From Flaccisagitta enflata (lineage: Eukaryota > Chaetognatha > Sagittoidea > Aphragmophora), in contig OZ231127.1 of the NCBI GenBank assembly GCA_965153355.1, positions 45,012,001 through 45,076,000 on the forward strand: DNA of 64,000 nt. Direction: 5' to 3'. A program made the translations under genes and the position numbers. Shown one piece after another: positions 1 to 12,174 of this stretch (the first letter of the stretch is position 1; each line of letters opens with the position of its first letter). Under the pieces are notes generated by a model, which was not told where the DNA came from, made no database searches, and saw only the letters and a list, made by a program, of their open reading frames with translations.

Positions 1-83
1 TATTTCTTCTTTTTTTTTTTGAAAGAAGAACATCTAAATAGCATTTGTAGTGCTTTTGAAGACATTTTGAGTATGTCTAAGTA

Positions 84-1092
84 CAGTTAAGCTTCACTAG
101 AAGGCATCTCAAGGGACCTGTTGATTTCATGCCTTCTAGGCGGGGTGCCTTATAGCCAAGCATGTATATTTCTGCACCATACTGAATACATTATGTTCAA
201 ATATGCTTTACTTATCCTGTCTATTGGTGTGATACACGATCAAATAGGCGTAGATGGATGCTTGGAAGTGGTAACATGAAGAATTTGGATCTTCCTTTAG
301 TTTTTGCAATGAATCTAAACGGTATTGCTGTTATCGTCAACCAGCTTGCCACCTGACTTCCCATGCATGAAACTAGAAAAGTGACTGCAGTGTATGAATG
401 GTATGGAAAGATCTTAATAACACAAACTCATGATGGGGGTTGTATTTCTTTCCAATAAAGACTTTGTTGAAGATGACGGTGAGAAAAGACTTAAAGTAAG
501 TAACAGTCAGTGTGTCACTTTCATTTTGAAACTAGCTTGGTGGCGACCACTCTTAGACCTGTTAATCTAAAGTGGTTGGAAATGTCATTTACACACCAAC
601 ATGGCGTCATCGATCCTTTATTGGCATAGATTCATCGGCTAAACAACTTTTCACTCTTCTTCTTCATTATCTCCCTCCTCTCCCTTTCATTTCACCTCGT
701 CTCCCCGTTTCTTTCACTTCTTCTTCATCATAATCATCGGTGCTCCTCCTCATCATCGGTATTCCTCTTCATCGTCATCGGTATTCCTCTTTATCATCAT
801 CGTTGCTCTCATCGGTATTTCTTTTTTGTCCTTTTCCTTCTCTTCCACCCTTTGTTTATCCACCTCCTCATCCTAAACAACACTTTGCTTGTCAGATGCC
901 TTCAAAGCGAGCAAAATGATTACCAAAATTCTAATTTTCAATGCGCTATAGCGAAATTTGCCTAATAGGCGAGTGCCTTATATGCGGGGCTTATCAACAA
1001 AGGAATAAAGAGAGAAAAGTTGGGACTTTTCAAATCATGCCTTGATGCGAGGGATGCCTTATTAGCGGGTGCGCTCTAGTGAAGCTAAACTG
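84..1092. mobile_element. TA-flanked non-autonomous DNA transposon, copy 1 (pogo/Tigger-like ends)
   Basis: The ends are inverted: CAGTTAAGCTTCACTAGAAG at the left and its near-perfect complement at 1071-1092. TA lies directly outside both ends (82-83 and 1093-1094). A second full copy lies at 23588-24473 in the opposite orientation, which confirms the boundaries. No transposase frame is present. The interior has a TCATCATCGGTATTCC minisatellite near 720-815. Tc1/mariner/pogo affiliation is inferred from the TA duplication and the CAGTTAAG start. Confidence 0.75.
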
Positions 1093-1094
1093 TA

Positions 1095-1889
1095 TGTAAA
1101 AAAGAAGCATTATTTTCAATATAGAAATTTGTTTACTTCAAATAATCAATCAAAATTTTCAATCAAAAAATGTAGAAAAACACTACCTTATGTAATATAA
1201 GAGAGGAGGGGTTGAAACTAGGAAGATGGACCCCCATAGTTCCGTCTTAACCTAATAGCATAACTAAAAAATTAGTTTTGATAAAAAATTAAAACAAAAG
1301 ACTTGTTTTCTGCATAAGAATTACTTATCCAAAGGTTTTCATTTCATGAACCATTAAAATCAGGTCGTACCTAAAATTGGATAGGTGAGTATTTGAGTGG
1401 AAGCATATACTATACAGAAACAAGTAACTTTTGAATGTTTTGTTTTCTTTAAATTGTCCAGTTGATTCTTTAAAACCATTTTTCTCAAAGTTTTTTGTAA
1501 GATACTTTTTGTTGCACATTTCATAGTTTTTTTTTTCTTTTGCACAAAATTAATTTTTTCCCATTTCTGTTCTTTTACAATTTCTACTGGTTGAACATAT
1601 CCCTCCTAACCAGCTATCTACCTTTTCAGTAAGTTGCTTGCTGTGAAATTAATGAGAAAATCTAAACACTAATTGAATATTTTATGAAACTTTTTATTGG
1701 ACAGACATTTTGAAAAGACCTGATAGTTAGACAATACCGTAATATATATGTGTGTGGGCCACTTGTCACTGTTGCCCAAAAGGATGTTTTATTGACGATG
1801 AGCGTTGGTTGCCGTGAAACCTCATTTCCATGTATTCCAGCAAAATTATCAATATTTTGACAAATTTTTGTGGGAACATTGCTCAAAAT
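1095..1889. other. AT-rich non-coding stretch, nothing recognised
   Basis: Only short frames without family resemblance occur here. No repeat shared with the rest of the window was noticed. Confidence 0.5.
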
Positions 1890-2545
1890 CAAATTTGCTA
1901 CAACTTTCCCACAGTATGTTCTGTAAGAATATCGCTTGTTTGGCAGTTGCTAGGGAGCACCACAGCGCTGTCACACATTTTTCAGAAATTTAAAGGATAG
2001 TTGTGGTAAAACACCAGTTAGAGCTCCAAAGGCTCTTGTTCTTATTTTAGATATTGTTGTGTAGTGATGTTGTCCAACTTTCATGATTACGCTCCCTAGC
2101 AACAGCTCAACAAATAACATTCTTTCAAAACATTTTGTGGGAAAACTGTAGCAAATTTGATTTCAAGCAATGTCCCCTCAAACAAGGCCGGATACACGGC
2201 AATCCAGTCGCGAGTGGTTGGGCAGGAGCAGTGATGCGAAAACCGCTCAGAATTCAAAAATGTGACGGATGGACAGACATACCAACCAACCTACTGACCA
2301 ACACGGCAAGGTGTAGAGTTGCGTGTCCGCGACTAAAAACTCTTCAAAATATTGATATTTCAGCTTAAGTATATTAAGAAGTGTTTCCATGGCGACCAAC
2401 ACCCATTGTCAATAAGATATCATTTTACTAGTTTATGTTCCAAATATCAGTCCGTTTTTTTCATTTGTTTTTCAAAAATATATTCCCCTGTATTCCCAAG
2501 TCTAGACTTCATCAACTGTACATTTCTAAAAGCAATTAATTAGTA
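1890..2545. repeat. Dispersed repeat shared with 28490-28775
   Basis: The part around 2345-2525 (…TCAAAATATTGATA…, …CCAAATATCA…, …CCAAGTCTAGAC…) is matched at 28617-28785. An inverted partial match (CTGTAAGAATATCGC and the complement) joins 1920-1960 to 28545-28570. A hairpin-ended element (2185-2338) is inserted in this copy and absent from the other. Confidence 0.55.
2185..2338 (+). mobile_element. Hairpin-ended element, subfamily A/E, forward copy
   Basis: It starts AACAAGGCCGGATACACGGC and has the CCAGTCGCGAG box followed by GGGCAGGAGCAGTGA. A GGAC/GACC-rich core follows, and it ends AGTTGCGTGTCCGCGACT then AAAAA. The hairpin stem is slightly mismatched. Confidence 0.7.
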
Positions 2546-2739
2546 AGATACTATTATTAATCTCAAACTCTTTCTGAATCAATGTGAATGCACCTTCTGA
2601 ACCAAGTGGGTAAGACGAGGAAGAGAAAGGGTAGGTTGTCTTCCTTTTCCCCAGTGTCAGTTCTTGGAAGCGCACCTAATGGAAAAATAGATATTCAATC
2701 CGAAATATATACGGTACATGGAGACTTGCGCACTTCAGT

Positions 2740-2818
2740 CCCAAATTTTAGTTGTGTGCCACTTGACTCTACAGTCTACACCCTGCTTTGTCAGTCCCTC
2801 AATTTGTAGGTTGGTCAG
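2740..2818 (-). mobile_element. Truncated hairpin-ended element
   Basis: TTTTAGTTGTGTGCCACTTG, then TCTACACCCTGCTTTGTCAG and a short GGTTGGTCAG core. It abuts the complete reverse copy at 2825 and is probably a decayed or partially duplicated end. Confidence 0.45.
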
Positions 2819-2824
2819 TCATAT

Positions 2825-3142
2825 TTTTAGTCGCGTGCACGCGACTCTACACCCCGCTTTGTCCGTTGGTTGGTTGGTTGGTCGGTCGGTTGGTCGGTTT
2901 GTCACACTTTACTTTTTTTATGTTTTTTATCTTTGGACCTCACTGCTCCTGCCCAAATGATCAAGTGACCTCAAATATGGCCCCTGCTCACCCACACGCG
3001 ACTTTGGTAGCCGTGTATCCGGCCTTGTTCTTCATATTTTTGCAGTCATTGGCCTCACTGCTCCCGCCAAATGTTCTTGCGGCCTCAAGTATTGCCCCTG
3101 CCTAGCTGCACGCAACTGGGGTAACCGTGTATCTGGCCTTGT
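2825..3142 (-). mobile_element. Hairpin-ended element, subfamily A, reverse copy with duplicated tail
   Basis: It begins with the perfect 18-nt palindrome AGTCGCGTGCACGCGACT (2829-2846), followed by CTCTACACCCCGCTTTGTCC and a (GGTTGGTC)n core. It ends CGTGTATCCGGCCTTGTT near 3029. The distal part (CACTGCTCC…GTGTATCTGGCCTTGTT) is repeated once more to about 3142. Confidence 0.75.
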
Positions 3143-3515
3143 TCAATTAAGTTAAACCTTTCGATAGCTGAAATAGAAAACCCATCCAATGCAAGTCATT
3201 AGCACTAGAAAATGGTTACTAAATCATGATCCACTGTCAAAACTGTATATTCTTTGGTTCAAATACTTGACGTCAAACAATGGCCTTGATATCTCTTTGA
3301 AAAAACATTCGAACCTTGCAAGAGCGAAAACGCTTTTAAGGCACACCCTTGTTAGTGTTCCAGACCTCCCTTTCAGTCTGGATAAAAGTTTTATAAAAAT
3401 TTCTACATTGCCATTAACTTAAATGTGGTTGTTTCAATGCAAGGCATGATATTGTCCATGTAATGATAGTTGTAATAATTTGTTGTTCCCTTGACACCCC
3501 TGCGGAGTTCAAAGG
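3143..3515. other. Non-coding stretch, nothing recognised
   Basis: No gene-like frame and no clear repeat. Confidence 0.4.
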
Positions 3516-3517
3516 TA

Positions 3518-4124
3518 CTATCTTCACCAAAAGAAACGCGACACCCTGGCAAAGATATGATTTGTTGACCATACTCTGACAAAATTCAGTAACTGAGAGA
3601 GTTTGGAGGTCAAGTAAGTTATTCTTATAAAAAATACACAAGACTGTGGATCAAAAATGCAATTTATCGCATTTCTTCATCAACAGGGGTGACAACCTCC
3701 TTTTATTTGTCCGCAGTTTTTGCAAGCCAATGATTTTTGATTAAGGTTTACTCTTTTGCTTGCCATTTCTAAACAGCTTGAACTACAGAATCCAGATTGA
3801 GCCCACCTTCGAGATTTTTTGATGTAGATTAATTTGCTTTTTTGGAAAAAATATCTAGCTTCTCCAGAAGCTAAGATAACAAAAGTTAAAGATATATCAA
3901 TTTTAATCTTTTTTTTTTCTCACAATCTTTTATCAATTCTGAATATGACTATTTTCCTTCTTCTGCTTGCCATTTCTAAACGCTTTAAGATACAGTTACC
4001 AGATTGGACTCATTTTGTAGATCTTTTGAAGAAGATTAATTTCTTTTTTTAAAAAAGTATCTAACTTTTCTAGAGGCCAAGATATTGTAGATAGAAGGTG
4101 TCGCGTTTCTTTTGGTGAAGATAG
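3518..4124. mobile_element. 607-bp palindromic TA-flanked element
   Basis: Perfect 28-bp terminal inverted repeats start CTATCTTCACCAAAAGAAAC (3518-3545 and 4097-4124). TA flanks both sides (3516-3517, 4125-4126). The interior holds two diverged head-to-tail units, each with TTGCCATTTCTAAAC and AGATTAATTT motifs. No coding capacity. A solo copy of the terminal repeat lies at 4581-4608, next to a splice acceptor of DUF229 gene 1. Confidence 0.8.
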
Positions 4125-4170
4125 TATAATCTGTTTTATCTGTGAAGATAGTATAATCTGTTTTATCTGT
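4117..4170. repeat. 27-bp tandem duplication at the element's right edge
   Basis: Two identical units beginning TGAAGATAGTATAATCTG, at 4117-4143 and 4144-4170. They span the end of the preceding element and its flank, so the duplication post-dates the insertion. Confidence 0.8.
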
Positions 4171-4285
4171 ATTGGCAGTGAGGCAGCATCAATTAAAGGC
4201 ATAATTTTGTCTAAGCATGGATGAAGGCATGAATTTTCCCTGACCCTTGGCATTTGCTATAGTGATTAGTGAAACTCCACTGTAC

Positions 4286-4551
4286 CTTGCCGAAATCCAT
4301 GATCACTCAAGAAGACGAGAATTCCCTTTTCTAAGTCCCCATTTTCTTTCATCGTTTGAATGAGTTTTTTGGTCGGTCTGTCGCCCATTTTGAGGCCGTT
4401 GAGAATGTCGTGGGACCAGTCAGTTGTCCATGTCCAAGTAAACACAATATCTTTAGGAAAATGAGGACGATGAGTTGTCAAAAAGTTGAGCAGCCATTGG
4501 TGCAAAAATTCGCCATAACGACGACCGCGGAAACATTGATCTCTAGAATAT
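4286..4551 (-). CDS. DUF229 gene 1, exon 5 (SDHG exon)
   Basis: Acceptor CCCTTTACAG. Encodes YSRDQCFRGRRYGEFLHQW…TWTTDWSHDILNGLKM…LVFLSDHGFRQG, with the Asp-His metal-ligand pair of the superfamily. The exon ends in phase 1, so at least one more exon is required. Confidence 0.85.
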
Positions 4552-7500
4552 CTGTAAAGGGAGAGGAGGGAGAAAGAACTACTATCTTCGCCAAAAGAAA
4601 CGCAGCAGTTAGTGAATAAGTTTAGTATGAAGCTCAAATACTACAAGTCCTGTATAACAGAGGGGGACTTTTGTTCATGCGTCTGTTTATCCGCCCCCTT
4701 CTCAGGCCTCTAGTTGGGCCTATGAGACCTCATATCCCACCTCTCAGGCCTAAAATCCAGCCTCTCGGACCTCTCCTCTCAAGCCTCAACAGTCAGTGGA
4801 CAAAACACGATAAGTATATATATCATACCACTGGCTTTAATCCAACGTACTGCTCAAAAACAAAATATTGTATGTAACAATCAATTGTTCAAGTTACAGC
4901 CGGCTGTAAAAAACAAAATGCTGTATTCAACAACGGGTTGTTAGAATTACAGCCGGCTGTAATGCTACAATTTTGTAACATTACAGCCGGGTGTTATTTA
5001 AACCACTGGTTATTGCATACAATATTTTGTTTGCTATATATACCTATTATGTTTTGTCCGCTGACTGTCAAATCAGCCCTCTCAGGCATCAGTCCGCCCT
5101 CTCACCCTCTGGCCTAATACAGTATGTTTTTTTTTTCGTTTGTAACATTACACGACGACTTTGCTCAGCTCCCTGGCATGCAAAAAACTTCGGCAATGGC
5201 TCATTTTGTAGATAATGAGTGAGCATTTTATGATTTTTGAAGTCTTGGACTTATTGGCTTAAACCTGACGTCTGCCATAAGTGAGGAAGCATTAGACAAA
5301 ACAGCCAAAAAAAGCTATTATTTCAGGTTTTCCATGGAAAATTTTGTCTTCAATTGGCTCTGACAACTAAACAGATTGAGCAAAATGTGCCAAGCTGGTC
5401 CCAAACTAAAGCTTATTAAGACTAGTTTTAAGAAAAATTAAAAAAGAACCACTTTACAATGAAAAATCACACCAAGAATGCAACAAAGTGGCTCCTTTAA
5501 CAAGATTTGGCTCAAGAATTGAAACAAACTCAAAAAATTTGCTCAGGATATTGACAAATACTTGAATTCAAATAATCCCAAAAACTACTTCAAAATACCT
5601 TCCATTTGAAACCAAATCTGGGATTAGCGACTCAAACCATTTAGAAATGAGAGCAATTTAAAGACAGACCGCTCAAGTGAGAAATTTTGCCAGTTTGATA
5701 GTTCAGTCGTGACCTAGCCTGTTGCTCATGTGTTTAGAGGATTAGATTCTTGTAAAAAAGTCCTAGAAGTCACAAATCATCAAATGCTCACTTATTACCT
5801 ACAAAATGAGCCATAGCAGAAGCAAATCGCTGGCCCGATGGCTGAGTAGTGCCGTCCTGTAATGTTATAAACCAAAAAAAACATACTGTATCAGTCTTCT
5901 CAGGCTCCAAATCAGCACTCCCTGGCCTCAAATCAGTCAGTAATAGGTAGCCTGTTCAGTGGGGTTCGTGGAAAAACAGCCTAAACTGGAAGAAAGTATC
6001 AAAGTGTGTCTTAATTTTATTTGACAAACTTGACATTTGAAATTTAAGTTGTTCATTTGATGCCTTTGCCCCTGAGTTTTTTGGTTGCCCCTTCGGAGAC
6101 GCTGCCCAAGAACCATTGTGAAGGTCACTCACTTCTTCATTTCCTTGAAATGTTTTGTCATTTGCTTGACAATGTTGAGGTAGCGATAGTCCAGCCTGTT
6201 TCCCAAACTGTCAAACGCTCTTTTGGCGACTTCCCAATCATCGCCAAAAAGCGTCCAAAATCCTTCGGCACCAAATTCACTCCAAATATACTTCTTCGTT
6301 TTAAATTCTATGGGACGGCGGGGAAAGGGGTGGAAAAGAATAAATCTTTAATTTACTTTCTTTTTAGATGCGGGCATGCAACTCTATAATGAGAGGCTTT
6401 GTGCGTCTGACCATCTGTCCATTGGCCCATTGGTCAGTCAGTATGACAGTCCGTCAGTCCGCCTGTAATGATCAAGTCAAAAAGTGGAAAAACAAGTGTT
6501 TTAGATACTTTTTGTGTATATTGATGTGGGTTGGGGGAGGTGGGGGTTGGGGTGTGGATGGGGGTTGGACTCTCTTGCCCATCCATCCGCAACAATATTG
6601 TGACCCCGTATCACTTGTTCTTTTATTGTGGTCAGCTTCTGATCTCTTTAAAAATGCTTTTCTGCCTCTAAGCTCCGGGATATCATCAGCAATCACAAGT
6701 CGCTAGTAAATCAGCTTAATTTTGAGGTCCCAGATTTTACTGTTTTTCTGTTATGAGTTTCAATTTTGAAACAGGAACTTAAGAAATGTTTAAATGAAAG
6801 TTTGCACAGATATTTGAACTTTTCCCAAGTCAATGGTATCTTTGGAATTGATGTGCGATAAGAAACAAAATGTGCAACTGGGTACCGCTTTTAGCTACTT
6901 TTGTTTACATCGTTTTTCAGAACTGGCGACTCTTTTCTGCCAATGTGAATCTTTACAAGAATAGAAAGCTAGGATTAAAAAAAAAGGAAATGAAAAACGC
7001 CAGTTCTCTTTTCATGTGTCGTGCTTGTTGGTCTTCCTGATATCTTTCATGATAAACTAAAATATTTTTTTAATTCAACAAACTTAAAGTGTTTTTAACA
7101 GGTTTGGTTAATATTTTTAGATTTTCTGAATTGATCAACGCGTATTACAGATGGGAGTACATTTTTGCCATCCTTCCATGTTTTTATAACTGCGACTGAT
7201 CAGCAAGGAGATACTTAAATTTGTTTCATCACGTTGACATCAGAATCAGTGTTTAACGTTGAGTTGGTCATTCACTCGTTAATGTCTAAACACAAATCAC
7301 TAACCTAGCGTGTTTTGGTGCCATCTCTAAAAACACAAATCACAAATACAAATCACAAATCACTAACCTGGCGTGTTTTGGTGCCATCTCTAAACACAAA
7401 TCACAAATACAAATCACAAATCACTAACCTGGCGTGTTTTGGTGCCATTTCTAAACACAAATCACAAATACAAATCACAAATGACTAACCTGGCGTGTTT

Positions 7501-7944
7501 TGGTGCCATCTCTAAACACAAATCACAAAAACAAATCACAAATCACTAACCTGGCGTGTTTTGGTGCCATCTCTAAACACAAATCACAAAAACAAATCAC
7601 AAATCACTAACCTGGCGTGTTTTGGTGCCATCTCTAAACACAAATCACAAATACAAATCACTAACCTGGCGTGTTTTGGTGCCATCTTTAAATACAAATC
7701 ACAAATACAAATCACAAATCACTAACCTGGCGTGTTTTGGTGCCATCCAGTGTGCATCGCGGCCCAATTGGGGCGAGTGTTGAGGGCGACTTTGTTGTAA
7801 GCCAGAAATTCCAAAGCGTTGATCTCAGAAGACAACAGATACTCACGAGTCTCCTTCAAATGACGAAATGATTGAGATCTTGACACAGAGTCAATGCCAT
7901 GTACGTAAACGTTGAAGGATTTTGACGAGGCACTGCGGGGAGAG

Positions 7945-7976
<32 letters not shown>

Positions 7977-10900
7977 AGAAGAAGAAGAAGAAGAAGAAGA
8001 AGAAGAAGAAGAAGAAGAAGAAGAAGAAGAAGAAGAAGAAGAAGAAAAAGAAGAAGAGGAAGAAGAAGAAGAAAAAGAAGAAGAAGAAGAAGAAGAAGAA
8101 GAAGAAGAAGAAGAAGAAGAAGAAGAAGAAGAAGAAGAAGAAGAAGAAGAAGAAGAAGAAGACAGACGCCAATGAAGAAGATGAAGTTGTGGAGGCACAG
8201 TGTGAAAATGAGTCCAAAAAATCCCGAGCGTACTGTCTTGGTTCATTTGATGGAGGTAGATTGATATCCATTCTTTAACAGGTCGCCCAAGGGCAACATG
8301 TGGTCAGCGATACCCGATGCCCTGCTATGAGTGATTGTGGATTGGAGTGAGGGGGAGCAGGGCAGCGGCCCCAAAGGCCTGAGAGGTTGGATTGGAGGCC
8401 TGAGAGGTTGGATTTGAGGCCTGAAAGGTTGGATTTGAGGCCTGAGAGGCTGGATTTGAGACCTGAGCGGCCAGATTTGAGGTCTCAGAGGCCAGATTTG
8501 AGGCCTGAGGGGCCTGATGGGGGGGGACGAACAAACGGACGAACGAAAGTCCCCCTGTATTCTACAGGACTTTGTACCCTTCGGGGCCGCAGCCAAAAAA
8601 CCAAGGCTGGATACACGCCACCCCAGTCGTGTTTGGGTGGGCAGGGGCCATATTTGAGGTCACCAGACCATTTGAGCAGGAGCAGTGAGGTCAAAAAATA
8701 AAAAAACATGAAAAAAATATGTGATGGACCGACAGACCGACCGCAGATGTACAGACAGACAAATGGACAAAGTGGGGCGTCGAGTTGCGTTACACGCGAC
8801 TAAAAATTGTTTTGTTAAATCTTCAAAATCTGTCATAATGTTTTGAATTTTTAGTCGCGTGCACGCAACTCAATGACCCGCTCTGTCGGTCTGTCGGTCG
8901 GTCCGTCAGTCCATTGGTCACGCTTAGCTTTTTTTTGTCGTTTTACATCATTTTAAGTCATTTTAAGTAGTCTTTTGGTCTTATGGTCTTAACAACCGTA
9001 CGCGACTGTAAGGTGTTGGCCTTGTTGACATTACCTTAGCTGAATCTCATGGTATCACATATCTTGTACTTCTGGTTCAAGATACTAGGAAAAATCCTAG
9101 TAAAATTTCCAATCCTTTGATGGCTTGCAACATACTTTCAAAAATTGTCCTCGCATCCCTGTCCAATGGTGCTTCAGACTGTCTATCAGTCTGTGTTTTG
9201 GTCCATCACGCCCCCTGAAAAATGGCATTTCTCGACATTTTGGGCATCGGCGAAATCTGATTTAGGATAAAACAATTGATACAAGTGTTTACAGAGGATG
9301 CTTTGACAGTTATGTCCGAATACATGAGACTTGAATCAGAATAATGCTTAAGGCACAGTCATTTTATCAATACAAAAGAAATCAGGCCTGTATATAATTG
9401 AGTTTCCCTTTAAGGCTTTGAAGATGCGCAAGGAAATCAAACATGGGAAAAAAGAGAAAGAAAGAAATTTTTGGGAAAATATAACTTTTGACAGTACTGA
9501 ATCATAAAAACTTGTAGTAAAACACAATTTAACGCTATTCAAACCTTGACTACACTGTTTTATTGCTTTATGGGGAAGAAAATCATATATTTCAAAATGG
9601 ATGCGTCGCGTCGCGGGGAAAACAAGGCCAATACCTATAAGTCGCGTGCGAGACTTTCAGATTGACTTAGAATGACTTAGAATGACTTAAAATGACTCAG
9701 TATACTCTTAAATGACTTTAAAAGACTTAAAGAAATAAAATTGATAAAGTGTGACGGACCGACAGACCGACCAACCGACCAACCGACGGACGGACGGACG
9801 GACGGACAAAGCGGGGTGTAGAGTAAGGTGACTTAAGATATGGTCAAATCCGAATCTCGTCTTCCTTGCGGGAGAAATGTGACCATTTCCATCACAGACG
9901 GTAACTCTAAAATCTGGAGATGATCAGACAAAGTTTACTAATGGCCGCAACCCCACCCTACTCTATTCCCATTATAAAAGATAGGAAGCTGCAGAGGCCA
10001 AAATCCTTCCTGTACATTTTCTATGGAAAATGAGGGGGGTTGCGGCCATGAGTAAACTTCATTTGATTGCCACCAGATTTTTGGGTTATCATCTGTGATG
10101 GAAATGGTATCATTTCTCCCGCGTGGGAGACCAGATTCAAATATGACCATATTTACAGTAGTATGGGGTATCGAAAATTTTGTATCATGTCAATTGTCAT
10201 TTTCAGACGGAAATCCCTTTATAAGCGATCCATAATACTATTTGTAAAGAAAAAATTAAGCTGTGATCCATTTTTATACAATCTAGACTAATATATTCAA
10301 ACGATAGCAGTGTAGAAAATATCGTTCTCCGCATGGTCTTCTTTTCTGCAGTTCAAAACAGAATCTGGAATTTTCTTTATTTCTATGCTTAACCTTCGCT
10401 TAAAGAAATGATGATTACGGTAAGTTACCATCGGAGGAAATCTTAAACAAAAACAGTTTCAGATAGCATTTTGTCTCTTCTACAACATATCTCGGAAACT
10501 CATGGGGACCTCAATTTTAAATACCCGTTTAATCAAGTCAAAGTTGATATTTTGACATTCATACGCGAGGAATATGCTGTTTTTCACGGTTTTTTTTTCT
10601 CGCTGTAAGGCCACCTGCCCACAAGGAACGTCTGTCTAGCTGTCTTTCAATGTCAGTTCACTTATATTACTAAAAATATGATAACGATTTTTGTATATAA
10701 CTCATGCTCCGCAAGCAGAAAATGTTAATATCTAACTACAGGATTTGAGCACTGTGACGCAGCTCAAGTTCGCTTGCTATTTACAGTCACCCTAGTGTAG
10801 AGTCACGTGCACGCGACTAAAAATCAAGGGCAGGGGGGGAATCAAAAGGGACTCAATTCTGTGAACCCCTGAAAGAAATTCTTAAAATGTCTTTCAGGGG

Positions 10901-11904
10901 TGTGCGGAAAATTTCTTTTTCCAAGAACTGATTCTCCTCCATAAAATGCCCCTTTTTATGCAAGTCGTTATTGTCGATAACTTCTATTCATTTCGGCCCT
11001 ACTATGAAGACGTAGAGGCGAAGGAAGAGGACGGAGAGGAAGACACGAGCTTCCTTTTGGCTGCTTTGATGGTCGCCAATCGCGGAGGTCGGAATGGTAA
11101 GAGAATGAAGTAATTTTCATGTTGTGAGATAATCTTGGATTTGCATTGGATATGGATGAAACTGCCGTTAACAACAACTTCTTCATTCAAGTCGAAGCTC
11201 ACGAAGGGACCTAAGAAACATGTGTAATGCCAATAACAATGCATTCAAGGATCTCACAAGGTCAGCGGTGCCAGTTGCTCTTCTCAATTGCGGTCTCAAG
11301 GTCTCCAGGGTCAATGTAATATAGAACACAGGGATGAATTTCCGTATGTTTGTGCGTCTGGGAGAGAGGTTGGGGAGGAAAGGGCTAAGAGGGCTGATTG
11401 TAGGCTCCAGAGGCAGCGGTCTAGATTAGAGGTTTAGGCGAAAGAAGGCAGATCTAAGGCCTTTGAGGAATAATTTCACGCCTGAGAGGGCTGATTTCAA
11501 GCCTGTGAGGGCTGATCTCAGACCTGAAAGAGTTGATTTCAGGCCTTACAGATTTTTGGGGCCGCTGCTCAAAAAGGAAATTATGGTTAAAAGTCACAAA
11601 TTTCAAAATCCTTCTTATATCATGATTCGTTTTATGGGATTGCTCTGATGCCCTTCATTTGTTAGGGACTCTGTGGTGATTGCTCTGGGCTAAATTACAG
11701 TTGAATAACGGAAGAACGGAAGTTATAGACGGGTTTCTATATGTGCCAAAATAAAAATCAAACAAGTAACCCAAGATTATACAATACCTTCTTTTTCATC
11801 TTCATGTTGTTCTTTGTTTTTGTTCCCTTCAAGAATGGAGTAATAACAGCGAAATTTATTGGTTGATAGTCGTCGAGCAAAACGATTTTTAAGCTTGAAT
11901 TTGC

Positions 11905-11955
<51 letters not shown>

Positions 11956-11975
11956 GGTTGTGGTTGTGGTTGTGG

Positions 11976-12026
<51 letters not shown>

Positions 12027-12082
12027 TGTTGTTGTTGCTGCTGTTGTTGTTGTCGTTGTTGTCGTTGATGCTGTTTTTGTTT

Positions 12083-12174
<92 letters not shown>

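Larger units (their letters stand above)
4640..5950 (-). repeat. 'GGCCTGAGAGG' minisatellite element, interrupted by two insertions
   Basis: CTCAGGCC-type units run 4690-4788, 5070-5117 and 5890-5945. Between them sit a TCAA-flanked element (4790-5067) and a TA-flanked element (5120-5888). The outer edge, CCTGTATAACAGAGGGGGAC, matches the end of other members of the family, in reverse orientation. Confidence 0.7.

Noticed and set aside
1-4265. Search for the missing C-terminal exon of DUF229 gene 1
   Set aside because: No minus-strand segment resembling VGMVEANLPFFFLVLP was seen; it is probably beyond the window.
7285-7750. CRISPR-like regular repeats
   Set aside because: Eukaryotic context, no variable spacers (the whole unit repeats), and the unit equals an exon end plus donor.
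7722-8278. Poly-Ser, poly-Glu, poly-Phe and poly-Lys frames
   Set aside because: All come from the GAA/TTC array. The splice acceptor at 7933 shows it is intronic.
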